Both the position numbers and the translations under genes were made by a program. From NCBI GenBank assembly GCA_016200545.1, contig JACQEO010000085.1, positions 1-55,894 of the forward strand: 55,894 nucleotides of DNA, read 5' to 3'. The number at the start of each line of letters is the position of its first letter. The first letter of the stretch is position 1. The DNA is from Deltaproteobacteria bacterium. GTDB lineage: Bacteria > Desulfobacterota > Binatia > UTPRO1. The notes beneath the pieces are model-generated. The model made no database searches and had not been told where the DNA came from. It worked only from the letters and a program-made list of their open reading frames with translations. This document shows positions 34,314 through 43,404 of this stretch, piece after piece.

Positions 34314-35810
34314 TCACGCCCCGAACAGCGCCCCGTACCAGAACTTCGCCGCGCGGTTGTCGACCTGGTCGACGTGGATGTGCTTCACCTCGGTGTACTC
34401 AAGGATACCTTCCATGCCGAACTCGCGGCCGATGCCGCTCTGCTTGTAGCCACCGAACGGTGCCGCGACCGACAGCAGGTGGTAGTCGTTGATCCACACC
34501 GTGCCGGTACGCATCTGTTTGGCGACGACCGTCGCCTTCTCCTTGTCCTTCGACCACACGGCGCCGCCGAGGCCGTAGATGGAGTCGTTGGCCATACGGA
34601 TCGCGTCGTCGATGTTCTTGTACTTGATGACGACGAGGACCGGGCCGAAGATCTCCTCCTGCGCGACCTTCATGCTGTTCTTGACGTCGGTGAGAATCGT
34701 CGGCTCGACGTAGTAACCCTTGGGGAGGCCCTCGGGGCGCTTGCCGCCGACGGCCACCTTGGCGCCCTCGTCGACGCCGCTCTTGATGTAGCCGAGGACG
34801 GTCTCGCGTTGGCGGGCGGAGATGAGCGGGCCCTGCGCGCTGTTGAAGTCGAGCGGGTCGCCGATGGTGAGCGTCTTGGTGCGCTCGACGAGACGGGCGA
34901 CGATCTCGTCGTGCTTCGCCTCGGAGACGAAGAGGCGCGTGCCGGACTCGCAGGCCTGGCCCTGATGGAAGAAGCAGCCGAAGAGCGAGCCGTCGATCGC
35001 CATGTCGAGGTCGGCGTCGTCGAGGATGATGTTGGCAGATTTGCCGCCGAGCTCGAGCGTCACCTTCTTGATCGTCCCGGCGGCGAGCTGCTGAATGCGC
35101 CGGCCGACCTCGGTCGAGCCGGTGAAGGCGACCTTGTCGATCAGCGGGCTGGTACAGATCTCCTCACCGCACTCGGCGCCGCTGCCGTGGATGACGTTGA
35201 CGACGCCCTTCGGCAGATCGCTCGCGTCGATGATCTTCGCGAGCTCGAGCGCGGAGCACGGGGTGTCGGTCGCCGGCTTCAGCACGACCGTGTTGCCGGT
35301 AGCGAGCGCCGGACCGAGCTTCCATACCGCCATCATGAGCGGGAAGTTCCAGGGAATGATCTGCCCGCAGACACCGATCGCCTCGCGCTGCAGATAGTTC
35401 TTCGACTGCGCGGGGAACTGCGGCACCTGGATCTCTTCCATGAGCGGCAGCTTCTCCGCCATCTCGGCGAAGTACTTGAGCTGCGCGGCGCCGAACATCA
35501 TGTCGCCGGCGGTCTTGCGAATGGTGCCGCCGGAGTCCTGGGTCTCGATGGCGGCGATTTCCTGGCTCTTCGCCTCGAGACCGGCGGCGATCTGGTTCAG
35601 GATCTTGGCACGGTCGGCCTGGCTCATGCGCCGCCATGGGCCTTCGTCGAAGGCCTTGCGCGCGGCGGCGATGGCGCGCTGCGTGTCCACGCGGCCGGCG
35701 CGTGCGATCTTCGCCCACGGCTCCTCGGTCGCGGGATTGATCGAGTCGGCGGTCTTCCCGCCCTCCGCGTCGCAAAACTTCCCGTCGATGTAAAGTTTGT
35801 ACTCCTGCAT
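34314..35810 (-). CDS. NAD(P)-dependent aldehyde dehydrogenase
   Basis: 498 residues with RBS AAGGAGA before the ATG at 35810. ALDH superfamily marks: IIPWNFPLMMAVWKLGPAL, KPATDTP, FTGSTEVGRRI, the general base Glu in VTLELGGKS (near 255) and the nucleophile Cys in FFHQGQACESGTR (near 288), then EEIFGPVL and PFGGYKQSGIGRE. It is closest in style to class 1/2 (betaine- or acetaldehyde-type) enzymes and oxidises an aldehyde to the acid. The physiological substrate is unknown. Confidence 0.9.
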   Translation of the reverse strand: MQEYKLYIDGKFCDAEGGKTADSINPATEEPWAKIARAGRVDTQRAIAAARKAFDEGPWRRMSQADRAKILNQIAAGLEAKSQEIAAIETQDSGGTIRKTAGDMMFGAAQLKYFAEMAEKLPLMEEIQVPQFPAQSKNYLQREAIGVCGQIIPWNFPLMMAVWKLGPALATGNTVVLKPATDTPCSALELAKIIDASDLPKGVVNVIHGSGAECGEEICTSPLIDKVAFTGSTEVGRRIQQLAAGTIKKVTLELGGKSANIILDDADLDMAIDGSLFGCFFHQGQACESGTRLFVSEAKHDEIVARLVERTKTLTIGDPLDFNSAQGPLISARQRETVLGYIKSGVDEGAKVAVGGKRPEGLPKGYYVEPTILTDVKNSMKVAQEEIFGPVLVVIKYKNIDDAIRMANDSIYGLGGAVWSKDKEKATVVAKQMRTGTVWINDYHLLSVAAPFGGYKQSGIGREFGMEGILEYTEVKHIHVDQVDNRAAKFWYGALFGA

Positions 35811-35894
35811 GGCTCGTCTCCTTCTGCGCCCGCCGGGGAGGCGGGGAACGGCGTGAATTGCGGCGACTCTCGCGCAGTCGCGGGTCGAATGCAA

Positions 35895-36014
35895 TCAGCG
35901 TCCGGCCAGATCAGATCTCCGCCGCCGCGTGGACCGCCGGCCGGGACTCGAGCTGCGCGAGATCGCGCCCGACTCGCAGATGGTGACGTCGCCGTCCTCG
36001 ATCACCGGCAGCTG
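35895..36014 (-). pseudogene. Remnant of a glutathione S-transferase N-terminal domain
   Basis: The minus-strand frame reads QLPVIEDGDVTICESGAI, which is the cis-Pro and Glu-Ser glutathione-binding segment of GST N domains. A stop codon immediately precedes it and the sequence after it degenerates to unrelated residues and a stop. It looks like the relic of a lost gene. Confidence is limited because the match is short. Confidence 0.45.
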
Positions 36015-36034
36015 CTACGGTCTCCGACGGGCGC

Positions 36035-36847
36035 TCACGGCATGACCGTCACCGTGCGAGGCGCGGTGAAGAGGACGCGTCCCGAGGCGCCGGCGAAGCC
36101 ACCGAGCGGCAGGTCGAAGCCGATGCGTTTCACAGTCGCGAGCGGGCACGCCTTCTCGGTGCCGTAGAGGAGCGCGGCCGCGAGCGTGTAGTCGCCGGGC
36201 TTGCTCGGCGCCTGCAGTGCGTAGGCGACGGTCGCGTCGCCGTAGGTCCCGGCGACGGCGTCGCCCTTCATGCCGTAGACCATGACGTAGTTGAGGTTCT
36301 TCGCGAGGCCGGCGGCTCGCTTGTCCGTCCACGTCGTCTGCGGCTTGCCGTCGGGGCCGGTGACGGCGGGCGCGCCGCTGATCATCCAGCCGGCGGCGGC
36401 GGGGGTGCGCGCCTGATAGCGGAGATCGGCGTCGAGGAGCATGACGCCGACGACCGGTCCGGCGCCGCCGTGCGCCTTGGCGGTGACGGTGAGCGCCGCG
36501 CCCGCCTTCACCGTCTTCGGCGCGTCGAGGGTGATCGTCGTCGCCGTGTCGACGGCGCGGATCTGCGCGATCAGGGTCGCGCGATCAGGCTCGGAGAGCT
36601 TGTCGTACGGCGCCGAGCCCTTGGTGATCGTCGCCACGTGCTTGCCGTCGACGAGCTGCTGGGCGGCGTGCTCCTTCGGCATCTCGCGCAGCTGCGACTC
36701 CTGCCGCGAGCTGTGACAGCCGGCGCAAAACGGACCGGCGTCGGTCACGTACTCGCCGGTGCCGTTCGGGTAGGCCGCGGCGAGGCGCGGCAGCGCCACC
36801 ACCAACGTCAGGAGGATCAGCGCTCCGTCTCGTGTCGCTCCTCGCAT
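36035..36847 (-). CDS. Exported monohaem c-type cytochrome-like protein
   Basis: 270 residues with RBS GAGGAGG before the ATG at 36847. The signal peptide ends near LAAAYPNG. One CAGCH haem motif lies in FCAGCHSS (about residues 42-46 of the precursor). The rest looks like a beta-sandwich with two strands-rich modules (TITLDAPKTVKAGAALTVTAKA; GDATVAYALQAPSKPGDYTL), ending in a GG-rich segment. No known family name can be given. It lies downstream of the pentahaem cytochrome gene on the same strand, separated by 87 bp, so the order of transcription is pentahaem then monohaem. Confidence 0.7.
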   Translation of the reverse strand: MRGATRDGALILLTLVVALPRLAAAYPNGTGEYVTDAGPFCAGCHSSRQESQLREMPKEHAAQQLVDGKHVATITKGSAPYDKLSEPDRATLIAQIRAVDTATTITLDAPKTVKAGAALTVTAKAHGGAGPVVGVMLLDADLRYQARTPAAAGWMISGAPAVTGPDGKPQTTWTDKRAAGLAKNLNYVMVYGMKGDAVAGTYGDATVAYALQAPSKPGDYTLAAALLYGTEKACPLATVKRIGFDLPLGGFAGASGRVLFTAPRTVTVMP

Positions 36848-36934
36848 CTCGCACCTCCTCGCGGCACCCGCCGCTGCGCGCACGATAGAAAAGCGCCGCG
36901 CCCGACGCAATCGAGGAGTCCGGCTCGGCGCGCT

Positions 36935-37483
36935 TCAGAGCGACGGATGACAGGTCCGGCAGACGGGGACGACGTGCGTCTCCTCCAAGAAGTTTCGCGC
37001 CGGGTCGCCGCCGTGATGCGCCCGGTGGCAGGTGACGCACGACATCGGCAGCGTCCGATGCTCGGTGCGTTGGTGGAAGTCGGGAGCGCTCGTCGCCTCC
37101 CCCAATCGCCGGTGGCAGCGGGTGCAGCCGGCGTCGGCGATCGGCACGTCGCTGTGATCGGGTTCCCGGTGGACACCCACCAGGTACTTGAGCGCGTCGC
37201 GGCCGGCGACGGCGAGGACCTTGGCGCGCTCGATCGGACCCTCTCCCTTGTGGCATGCGATGCAGCGCGGCTCGTTCATCGCCGTGAAGTGCATGGCCGA
37301 GAGGTCGGTCGCTTGCGTCGCGCCCGCCTCGAACGTCGCGAGCAGATGCTCGTGGAGATGACAGCTCACGCAGAAGGGGTTGTCGCGCTCGAAGTGGTAC
37401 ACCGTGTGGTCGGTGACCACGAACGCAACCGGTGCTAGGAGAGCGAGCGCGGCGCCGACGATGAGCGCGCGAGCGACGGACAC
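36935..37483 (-). CDS. Membrane-anchored pentahaem cytochrome c (NapC/NirT-like)
   Basis: 182 residues from the GTG at 37483 (GAGGG upstream). A single N-terminal helix (ALIVGAALALLAPVAFVV) anchors it. Five haem motifs follow: CVSCH, CIACH, CTRCH, CVTCH and CRTCH. NapC/NirT proteins take electrons from quinol and pass them to periplasmic enzymes; they usually bind four haems, so five is a small departure. The ORF could extend upstream to 37573, but that would overlap the divergent dehydrogenase gene. Confidence 0.82.
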   Translation of the reverse strand: MSVARALIVGAALALLAPVAFVVTDHTVYHFERDNPFCVSCHLHEHLLATFEAGATQATDLSAMHFTAMNEPRCIACHKGEGPIERAKVLAVAGRDALKYLVGVHREPDHSDVPIADAGCTRCHRRLGEATSAPDFHQRTEHRTLPMSCVTCHRAHHGGDPARNFLEETHVVPVCRTCHPSL

Positions 37484-37508
37484 CGCCCTCGTGTAGATCG
37501 TTCCCGCC

Positions 37509-38537
37509 GTGCGAACAATGCCACGAGCAATCGCCACGAATCGGGCGCGCCTTCGAGCGCGCGTCCTCACCACCTACGCGCTGCCTCCAGAGGCGCGCGC
37601 CGCGCTCGGCGACGTCCGGCTCACGACCTATCGCGGACGACAGCCGATACTGCGGGCGGCGCTGGCGCGCCGGCTGCGCGACGTTGACGGGCTCCTCTGC
37701 CTGCTCACCGACCGCATCGACGCCGACATCCTGGCGCGGGCGCCGCGGCTGCGAGCGATCGCCAACCGCGCCGTCGGCTACGACAACGTCGATCTGCACG
37801 CGGCGGCGGCGCGCGGCATCGTCGTCACCAACACACCCGACGTCCTCACCGAGACCTCCGCCGACCTCGCGTTCGCGCTCATTCTCGCCGCCGCCCGCCG
37901 CGTCTGCGAGGGTGACCGCCTGGTGCGCGCCGGCCGCTGGCGCGGCTGGTCGCCCGATCTGTTGCTCGGCCAAGACGTCCACGGGGCGACGCTCGGCATC
38001 GTCGGCCTCGGACGGATTGGTGCCGCGGTCGCGCGCCGCGCCCAGGGGTTCGGGATGCGCGTCCTCTACCACCAGCGCCGGCCGGTGCCGCACCTGCCGG
38101 CCGGCGCCACCAAGGTCGCCCTCGGCCGCCTGCTCGCCGCCGCCGACATCGTCACGCTGCACGTGCCGCTGACCGCGGCGACGCGCCACCTGATCGGCGC
38201 CCGCGAGCTCGCCCGCATGCGACGGGGCGCGATCCTCGTCAACACCAGCCGCGGTGCGATCGTCGACGAGGCGGCGCTGGCGCGCGCGCTCGCGAGCGGC
38301 AGGCTCGCGGCCGCGGGTCTCGACGTCTTCGCGCGCGAGCCGCACGTCCCGCGCGCGCTGCGCGCCCGCGCCAACGTCGTCCTCACGCCGCACGTCGCGA
38401 GCGCGACGACGGCGACGCGTACGCGCATGGCCGTCGTCGCCGCGCGCAATCTCGCGGCGGTGCTCGCCGGCCGCCGGCCGCCGAACCCCGTCGCGCTTCC
38501 CGCCGCGACGGCCTCGGTCGCGCCGCCCGCGCATTGA
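37509..38537 (+). CDS. D-2-hydroxyacid dehydrogenase (glyoxylate/hydroxypyruvate reductase-like)
   Basis: 342 residues from GTG 37509 (ATG 37518 is an alternative). Motifs: NRAVGYDNVDLHAAAARGI, the Rossmann GLGRIGAAVARRA, the catalytic Arg in NTSRGAIVDEAAL, Glu in DVFAREP and His in LTPHVASAT. It reduces 2-oxoacids with NAD(P)H. The C-terminal tail is rich in Pro and Ala. Divergent from the cytochrome gene by 25 bp. Confidence 0.88.
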   Translation: MRTMPRAIATNRARLRARVLTTYALPPEARAALGDVRLTTYRGRQPILRAALARRLRDVDGLLCLLTDRIDADILARAPRLRAIANRAVGYDNVDLHAAAARGIVVTNTPDVLTETSADLAFALILAAARRVCEGDRLVRAGRWRGWSPDLLLGQDVHGATLGIVGLGRIGAAVARRAQGFGMRVLYHQRRPVPHLPAGATKVALGRLLAAADIVTLHVPLTAATRHLIGARELARMRRGAILVNTSRGAIVDEAALARALASGRLAAAGLDVFAREPHVPRALRARANVVLTPHVASATTATRTRMAVVAARNLAAVLAGRRPPNPVALPAATASVAPPAH

Positions 38538-38592
38538 CGGCCGAACGCGGCCCGGACTAGGGTCGCGCACCATCCTCCAGGAGGCGACGCGC

Positions 38593-39006
38593 ATGGGATC
38601 CTGCTGGTTGTTCAAAACGGAGCCGAGCTGCTACTCGTTCGCGCAGCTCGAGCGCGACGGACGCACCACGTGGGACGGCGTCGCGAACGCGCTGGCGCGC
38701 AAGCACCTGCGCGCGGTCGCACGCGGCGATCGCGTCCTCGTCTACCATACGGGGGACGAGAAGGCCGTCGTCGGCATCGCGGAGGCCGTTTCGGACGCCT
38801 ACCCGGACCCGAAGGCGCGCGCCGACGTGCGCGCGGTCGTCGTCGACCTCGAGCCGACGCGGCGCCTGCCGCGCCCGGTGACGCTCGCCGCGCTGAAAGC
38901 GCGTCCCGGGCTCGCCGCGTTTCCCCTCGTCCGCCTGCCGCGCCTTTCGGTGATGCCGGTCAGCGCCGCCGAATGGAAAGAGGTCGAGCGTCTGGCGAAG
39001 GCCTGA
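38593..39006 (+). CDS. EVE-domain protein
   Basis: 137 residues with RBS AGGAGG. It starts MGSCWLFKTEPSCYSFAQLE and contains TTWDGVANALARKHLRAV, GDRVLVYHTGDEKAVVGIAE, and a C-terminal RLSVMPVSAAEW. These are the marks of EVE/PUA-like domains, which bind modified bases in DNA or RNA and often accompany restriction or RNA-modification systems. The next gene (a Cys-rich secreted protein) begins 4 bp after its stop, so the two are coupled despite unrelated roles. Confidence 0.85.
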   Translation: MGSCWLFKTEPSCYSFAQLERDGRTTWDGVANALARKHLRAVARGDRVLVYHTGDEKAVVGIAEAVSDAYPDPKARADVRAVVVDLEPTRRLPRPVTLAALKARPGLAAFPLVRLPRLSVMPVSAAEWKEVERLAKA

Positions 39007-39010
39007 CCCG

Positions 39011-40126
39011 ATGCGACGTCGTATCGTGCTTCACGCCGCGCGGGTCGCGCCGCTCTTGATTGTCGCCGCGACATCTCTCGCTGCGCGAGTCGGCGTCGTC
39101 GCGGCGGCGGCGGACGCGCCCCGGCCGGCGCACATTCGCGCCGCGAAGGCCGCGGCGACGCCGGCGCTCGTCCGCTATCGAGTGCGCGACGGCTCGACGA
39201 TCGATCTCGGATGGACGGGCATAGCGCACCACCAGCCGTGGCCGAGCGAGCAGCGGATCGAGTTCACCCTCGATTGTCGACGGGGTGGCGCGTGCGTCGT
39301 CGACGGCGGGGCCGCGGGCGCCGTGTTCGGAGCGCCGATTCCGCTCTCCACCGGCGGCGTTCCCGCGTGCGCCGTGAGCCGCTTGCGATCAGCGCTCGCC
39401 GGCACCGCCGATCCGACGACCGGATGCGGGGACCTCCGCCTGGCATTGACGACGACGGTGTACGTCGGCGGCGCGGTGGCGCAACCCTGCCCGCGCTGCA
39501 GCGGCGATCACGTGCCGAACGACGGCCACAAGGACGGACGCTGCGACGGCGGTCCGAGCGCCGGCGGCGCCTGCGACGCGAACGCCGCGAGCGCGCTCTT
39601 CGGAGCCACGTCGAACGACTGCTTCCCGGCGCCGGCGAGCGCCGTCGGCACGTTGGCGATCGACCTCGTGCCACTCACCACCGGCGACGTCCGTGTCGCC
39701 GCCGAGCGCGAGTGCCAACTCGGGCGTCCCGGCCTCGTCGATCACTGCTTCTGTACCGAACAGCGGCAACCGAACGAGTGCGACTCGGGATCGTGCGGCG
39801 CGGACGAGCTCTGCGACGGTCCGGTGGACGGCGTCTGCGCGGGCGCGCCGTTCCGCGGTTGTACCCCGGGAAGCCGCGCGGCCGAGTGCGAGGCCGTCTT
39901 TCCCGGCGCCGGCACGTGCGTGAATCGCACCCGTCCGTGTTTCGGCGACGCGATCACCGCCACCGGCTCCTGCGACCGCGCCCGGCCGATCTACGTCGCG
40001 ATCTTCTGCGCGCCCGCGACGCAAGCCCCCGCGATCAACGCGACCGCCGGCCTCCCCGGACCGGCACGCCTGCGACTCGCACTCGAGGCCGTGACGTCGC
40101 CACGCGCCACGCCGACGCGGCCGTAA
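39011..40126 (+). CDS. Cys-rich secreted protein (paralogue 5, short type)
   Basis: 371 residues from the ATG at 39011. The N-terminus is basic then hydrophobic (LLIVAATSLAARVGVVAAA), a signal peptide or anchor with no lipobox, and there is no Thr/Pro linker. The rest aligns with paralogue 4: IDLGWTGIAHHQ, GGVPACAVSRL, CPRC, GDHVPNDGHKDGRC, LVPLTTGDV, CFC and IFCAPATQAPAINATAGLPG. The loss of linker and lipobox sets it apart. It has no promoter of its own and follows the EVE gene by 4 bp. Confidence 0.82.
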   Translation: MRRRIVLHAARVAPLLIVAATSLAARVGVVAAAADAPRPAHIRAAKAAATPALVRYRVRDGSTIDLGWTGIAHHQPWPSEQRIEFTLDCRRGGACVVDGGAAGAVFGAPIPLSTGGVPACAVSRLRSALAGTADPTTGCGDLRLALTTTVYVGGAVAQPCPRCSGDHVPNDGHKDGRCDGGPSAGGACDANAASALFGATSNDCFPAPASAVGTLAIDLVPLTTGDVRVAAERECQLGRPGLVDHCFCTEQRQPNECDSGSCGADELCDGPVDGVCAGAPFRGCTPGSRAAECEAVFPGAGTCVNRTRPCFGDAITATGSCDRARPIYVAIFCAPATQAPAINATAGLPGPARLRLALEAVTSPRATPTRP

Positions 40127-40160
40127 TGAAGTGCCGCGCGTCGCTGAGCGCGCCCGCCCG

Positions 40161-41456
40161 CTACACCGGCCAGCGCGCACGCAACCACGGCAGGATCAAC
40201 GCCTCGGCTGCGTAGGCGCGCGGATCGCGCGGCACCGCCGTACCATCCGGCGCCGGCGTCCCCGCGACGGGACGCAAGTAGTGATCGGCCGCGGAGATCT
40301 CGTGGTAGCTCTTGTCGGCGGCCGCCGCGGCGGTGAAGGCACGCCGCCCTTCCTCAGGATAGATGTCGGTGTCGGCGCGCGCGACGATCATCTGCATCGG
40401 GACGGTGACGCCGGGCAGCGTGCGCTCGAGCGCCGCGTTCGACGCCAATCCCGACCAGGTGGAGAGCCAGCCGCGCGCGCTCATCGTCCGCGCCAGTCCC
40501 TCACCGTAGTTGGCAACGAACGGGTCGCGGCCGAAGGAGAAGATCGATCCGAGCGCGCGCTCGGAGGGATCGAGCGAGCGGTCGAGGTAGCGCGGATCGG
40601 CGAGCGTCCGGTAGACGAGGAAATAGCGTCGTTGCAGCGCGCGGCGAAAGACGATGCCGCGTTCGGCCGCGGTCAGACGTGCCATCTCGTCGGCGATTCC
40701 CAGCCGGCGCCGGAAATTGGCAGCCTCCTCGCACCACGCGAGCGCGCGGCGATCGAGGCGCTTGCAGCGCGCGCGCTGACCCTCGCGAAACGCCGCGACG
40801 AACTCCGGCGCATAGCGCGAGTCGCCCTCGTGCATCGGCCGATAGCCGTTCGCCTGGTCGTACATGTCGAGGCGCGGATTCACCGCGGTCGGGTCGTCCT
40901 CGTCGACGACCGACGGGTCGAGGCGATCGAGCAGGAAACGTCCCTCGCCGAGATGCGCGGCGACGAGGACGAAGCCGTCCGCCGCCGGCAGCTCGACTTC
41001 GGCGAGGCCGCTCGGATCGCCGGACGGCGCACGCGCCAGCCGTCCGGCCGGGGTTCTCGCCGCCTGCTCGAGATAGAGGGCGAAGAGCGAGCCGCCGCCG
41101 GAGTTGCCGAGCAGCACGACGGACGTGAAGCCCGCCTCGCGGAGGAACGCGATCGCGCCCGCGACGTCGAGCAGCAGGCGCTCGTGCAGCGCGTCGGCGT
41201 CGTGATGCAGGTAGCGCGTCGTCGCGCCGAAGAACGCGTAGCCGCCGCCGACGAGCGCCGGCGCGAGATAGTGGCGGCTGAAGTCGCCGCGCGGGTGCAT
41301 CGCGAGGACGGCGACCGGCGGATCGACGCGCGCCGGCCGATAGAGAATACCGGTCAGCGGGAAGCCGTCGGCCGCGGCGTGGGCGACGAGCTCGCGACGG
41401 ATCGCCGCGTCGAGGTGCACGTACTCGTGCGGAAACGGGCGCCGCCGCGGCGTCAT
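40161..41456 (-). CDS. Alpha/beta-hydrolase-fold protein
   Basis: 431 residues. The ATG at 41456 overlaps the upstream stop by 4 bp (ATGA). VAVLAMHPRGD and the nucleophile elbow LLGNSGGGS (about 120) mark the hydrolase fold; later MQMIVARADTDIYPEEG should carry the acid and ADHYLRP the His. An insertion of about 150 residues between them forms a large helical cap. It could be an esterase acting on a bulky ester. The substrate is unknown. Confidence 0.75.
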   Translation of the reverse strand: MTPRRRPFPHEYVHLDAAIRRELVAHAAADGFPLTGILYRPARVDPPVAVLAMHPRGDFSRHYLAPALVGGGYAFFGATTRYLHHDADALHERLLLDVAGAIAFLREAGFTSVVLLGNSGGGSLFALYLEQAARTPAGRLARAPSGDPSGLAEVELPAADGFVLVAAHLGEGRFLLDRLDPSVVDEDDPTAVNPRLDMYDQANGYRPMHEGDSRYAPEFVAAFREGQRARCKRLDRRALAWCEEAANFRRRLGIADEMARLTAAERGIVFRRALQRRYFLVYRTLADPRYLDRSLDPSERALGSIFSFGRDPFVANYGEGLARTMSARGWLSTWSGLASNAALERTLPGVTVPMQMIVARADTDIYPEEGRRAFTAAAAADKSYHEISAADHYLRPVAGTPAPDGTAVPRDPRAYAAEALILPWLRARWPV

Positions 41457-41971
41457 GGCATGACCGAGGTCAGGCGCGCGATCAATTCCTCCTCGCGCGG
41501 GAACATGCGCAGCAGCGCGGCCCGCTCGCCGAGCTCGAAATCGCCGAAGTCGAAACCGGGCGCCACCGTGCAACCGGCGAGCGTGAACGAGCGCGGCGCG
41601 CCCACGCTGGCACCGAACCAACATCCGGCCGGCACGACCACCTGGAAGCGCTCGTCATGCTCGAGGTCGGGACCGAGCACGATTTCACGCGCGCGCCCAT
41701 CGGGCTCGAGCATCGCGATCATGAGCGGGGCGCCGGCGTGGAAGTGCCAGATTTCGTCGGACCGCAGTCGGTGCAACCGCGACACCTGGTCGCTCGGAAG
41801 AAGGAAGTAGATCGCCGTCGACAAGGCGCGCGGTCCGGAAAAACGCTCCGGGAGCGCGGCGCGCGCAACGACCTCGGCGGCGCGATACGTCTCGCGAAAG
41901 TAGCCGCCCTCGGGATGCGGCTCCAGGCGGAGGCGCTCGATCCAATATGCGGCGTCGCGGACGGACGGCAT
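41453..41971 (-). CDS. Cupin (DUF985) protein
   Basis: 172 residues. EPHPEGGYFRETYR, STAIYFLLPSDQVSRLHRL, DEIWHFHAGAPL and VPAGCWFGASV are typical of the DUF985 cupin family, a small beta-barrel that can bind metal through the two His in WHFH and nearby residues. The enzymatic role is not established. First gene of a two-gene operon with the hydrolase. Confidence 0.85.
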   Translation of the reverse strand: MPSVRDAAYWIERLRLEPHPEGGYFRETYRAAEVVARAALPERFSGPRALSTAIYFLLPSDQVSRLHRLRSDEIWHFHAGAPLMIAMLEPDGRAREIVLGPDLEHDERFQVVVPAGCWFGASVGAPRSFTLAGCTVAPGFDFGDFELGERAALLRMFPREEELIARLTSVMP

Positions 41972-42108
41972 GATTCGTTTCCCCTTGACGACCGTTATGG
42001 GATCGGGAAGCGTACGGGTTCAAGGCCCTCCACCATGGTCGCACTCATCGGCATTCGCAGCCTCGGTCGACACCCGTGTGACGCCATGCGTCCGCCGCGC
42101 ACGACTTC

Positions 42109-43404
42109 GTGGCGCTGAACGCGCTCAATCGCGGGCTCGCCGCCCCGCCCGCAACCCCGCGGCGCACGATCGCGATCCTGGCGCCGCGGGCGTCGTGCTT
42201 CGCGAAGGTCGCCGGCGTGCCGCTCACGCAGCGCGCCGTGCTCTCCGCGTTGCGTGCCGCTTTCGATCGAGTCGTCGTGCTCGCCGATACCGAGCGCGAG
42301 CGGATGCGGACGCTCATTGCCGGCGATCCGCGCGCGTCCGCCGCGGGCGTGGAGGTGCGCGATCGAATCGAGCTCGACGCGGACGTGGAGCTGACGGTCG
42401 TCGCCGCCGACGTGCTCGTCACCCCCGCGACGTTGCGCCGAGCGGCAACGGCACCGAGCGGCCGCCCGACGATCGTCTGCGTCGACGGACGTCCGGCGCT
42501 CGCCCACTGCCATGGCCGTGACCTCCTGTCGCCGGCCCGGCACGGCCACGATCGAAACCCTACGGCGACGCTCGGCGTGCGCGACGAGGTCGCCGCGTTC
42601 ACGGCAGTACGCCGCGCGGCCGCCGAGCAGGCGATGCCCGCCGACGCACTCTGCATGCACATCGCGAACCCGCGCACCGCGGCGGCGGCCGAGGCGGCGC
42701 TATGCGCGCAGTTGCGCTCCGCTAGCGCCGCGAACGACGGAGTGCTGGCGCGCTGGATCGATCGTCGCATCTCCTGCCGCCTGAGCCGCTGGATCGTACG
42801 CTACACCACCCTGCGCCCGAACCACGTCACCCTGATCGGTACCGCGATCGGCCTTGCCGGCGCCGTCTTCCTCGCGCGCGGCACCTACGCGACCGGCGTC
42901 CTCGGAACGCTCCTCTTCCTCGCCGCGGCGATCGTCGATGGTTGTGACGGCGAAGTCGCACGCCTCACCTTTCGCGAATCCACGTTCGGTCAAAAGCTCG
43001 ACGTCACCACCGACAACGTCGTCCATCTCGCGATCTTCATCGGCCTCGCCGTCGGTCTCCATCGCCGCGCGCCGGACGCGCACGTCGGGGCGCTGGCGGC
43101 GCTCCTCCTCGGGGGCTTCGCGCTCGACGGCGCTCTCTCCTACTACTTCTTGGTCGTGCGCACCGAATGGCGGGCGTCGAGCGACGCCGCCCCGTCACTG
43201 CGAGGCCGGCTCCGCCAGCGCACGCTAAACGGCCTCGAGGCGCTCATGAATCGCGACTTCGCCTACCTGCTCGTACCGCTGGCGATCGCCGACCGGCTCC
43301 ATTGGTTCTTGTGGGGGGCGGCGATCGGTAGCTTCGCGTTCGCCGCACTCTTCGTAGTGCTCTATCGCGCGGGGAGCCCGGCCGGCTATGCAGTCGCCGG
43401 CTGA
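42109..43404 (+). CDS. CDP-alcohol phosphatidyltransferase with degenerate nucleotidyltransferase-like N-domain
   Basis: 431 residues from GTG. The C-terminal 220 residues are a CDP-alcohol phosphotransferase: the signature D-G-x2-A-R-x8-G-x3-D-x3-D is complete in DGEVARLTFRESTF-G-QKLD-VTTD, with six or more helices. The first 190 residues recall sugar nucleotidyltransferases (FAKVAGVPLTQRAVLSALRA) but lack a clear GxGxR loop. The domain order resembles the inositol-phosphate cytidylyltransferase/phosphotransferase fusions of archaea. It overlaps hpnL by 17 bp, linking it to the hopanoid genes. Confidence 0.8.
   Translation: MALNALNRGLAAPPATPRRTIAILAPRASCFAKVAGVPLTQRAVLSALRAAFDRVVVLADTERERMRTLIAGDPRASAAGVEVRDRIELDADVELTVVAADVLVTPATLRRAATAPSGRPTIVCVDGRPALAHCHGRDLLSPARHGHDRNPTATLGVRDEVAAFTAVRRAAAEQAMPADALCMHIANPRTAAAAEAALCAQLRSASAANDGVLARWIDRRISCRLSRWIVRYTTLRPNHVTLIGTAIGLAGAVFLARGTYATGVLGTLLFLAAAIVDGCDGEVARLTFRESTFGQKLDVTTDNVVHLAIFIGLAVGLHRRAPDAHVGALAALLLGGFALDGALSYYFLVVRTEWRASSDAAPSLRGRLRQRTLNGLEALMNRDFAYLLVPLAIADRLHWFLWGAAIGSFAFAALFVVLYRAGSPAGYAVAG

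Noticed and set aside
34233..36167. 644-codon open frame opposite the aldehyde dehydrogenase
   Set aside because: Composition is that of a shadow ORF; ALDH motifs on the minus strand are unambiguous.
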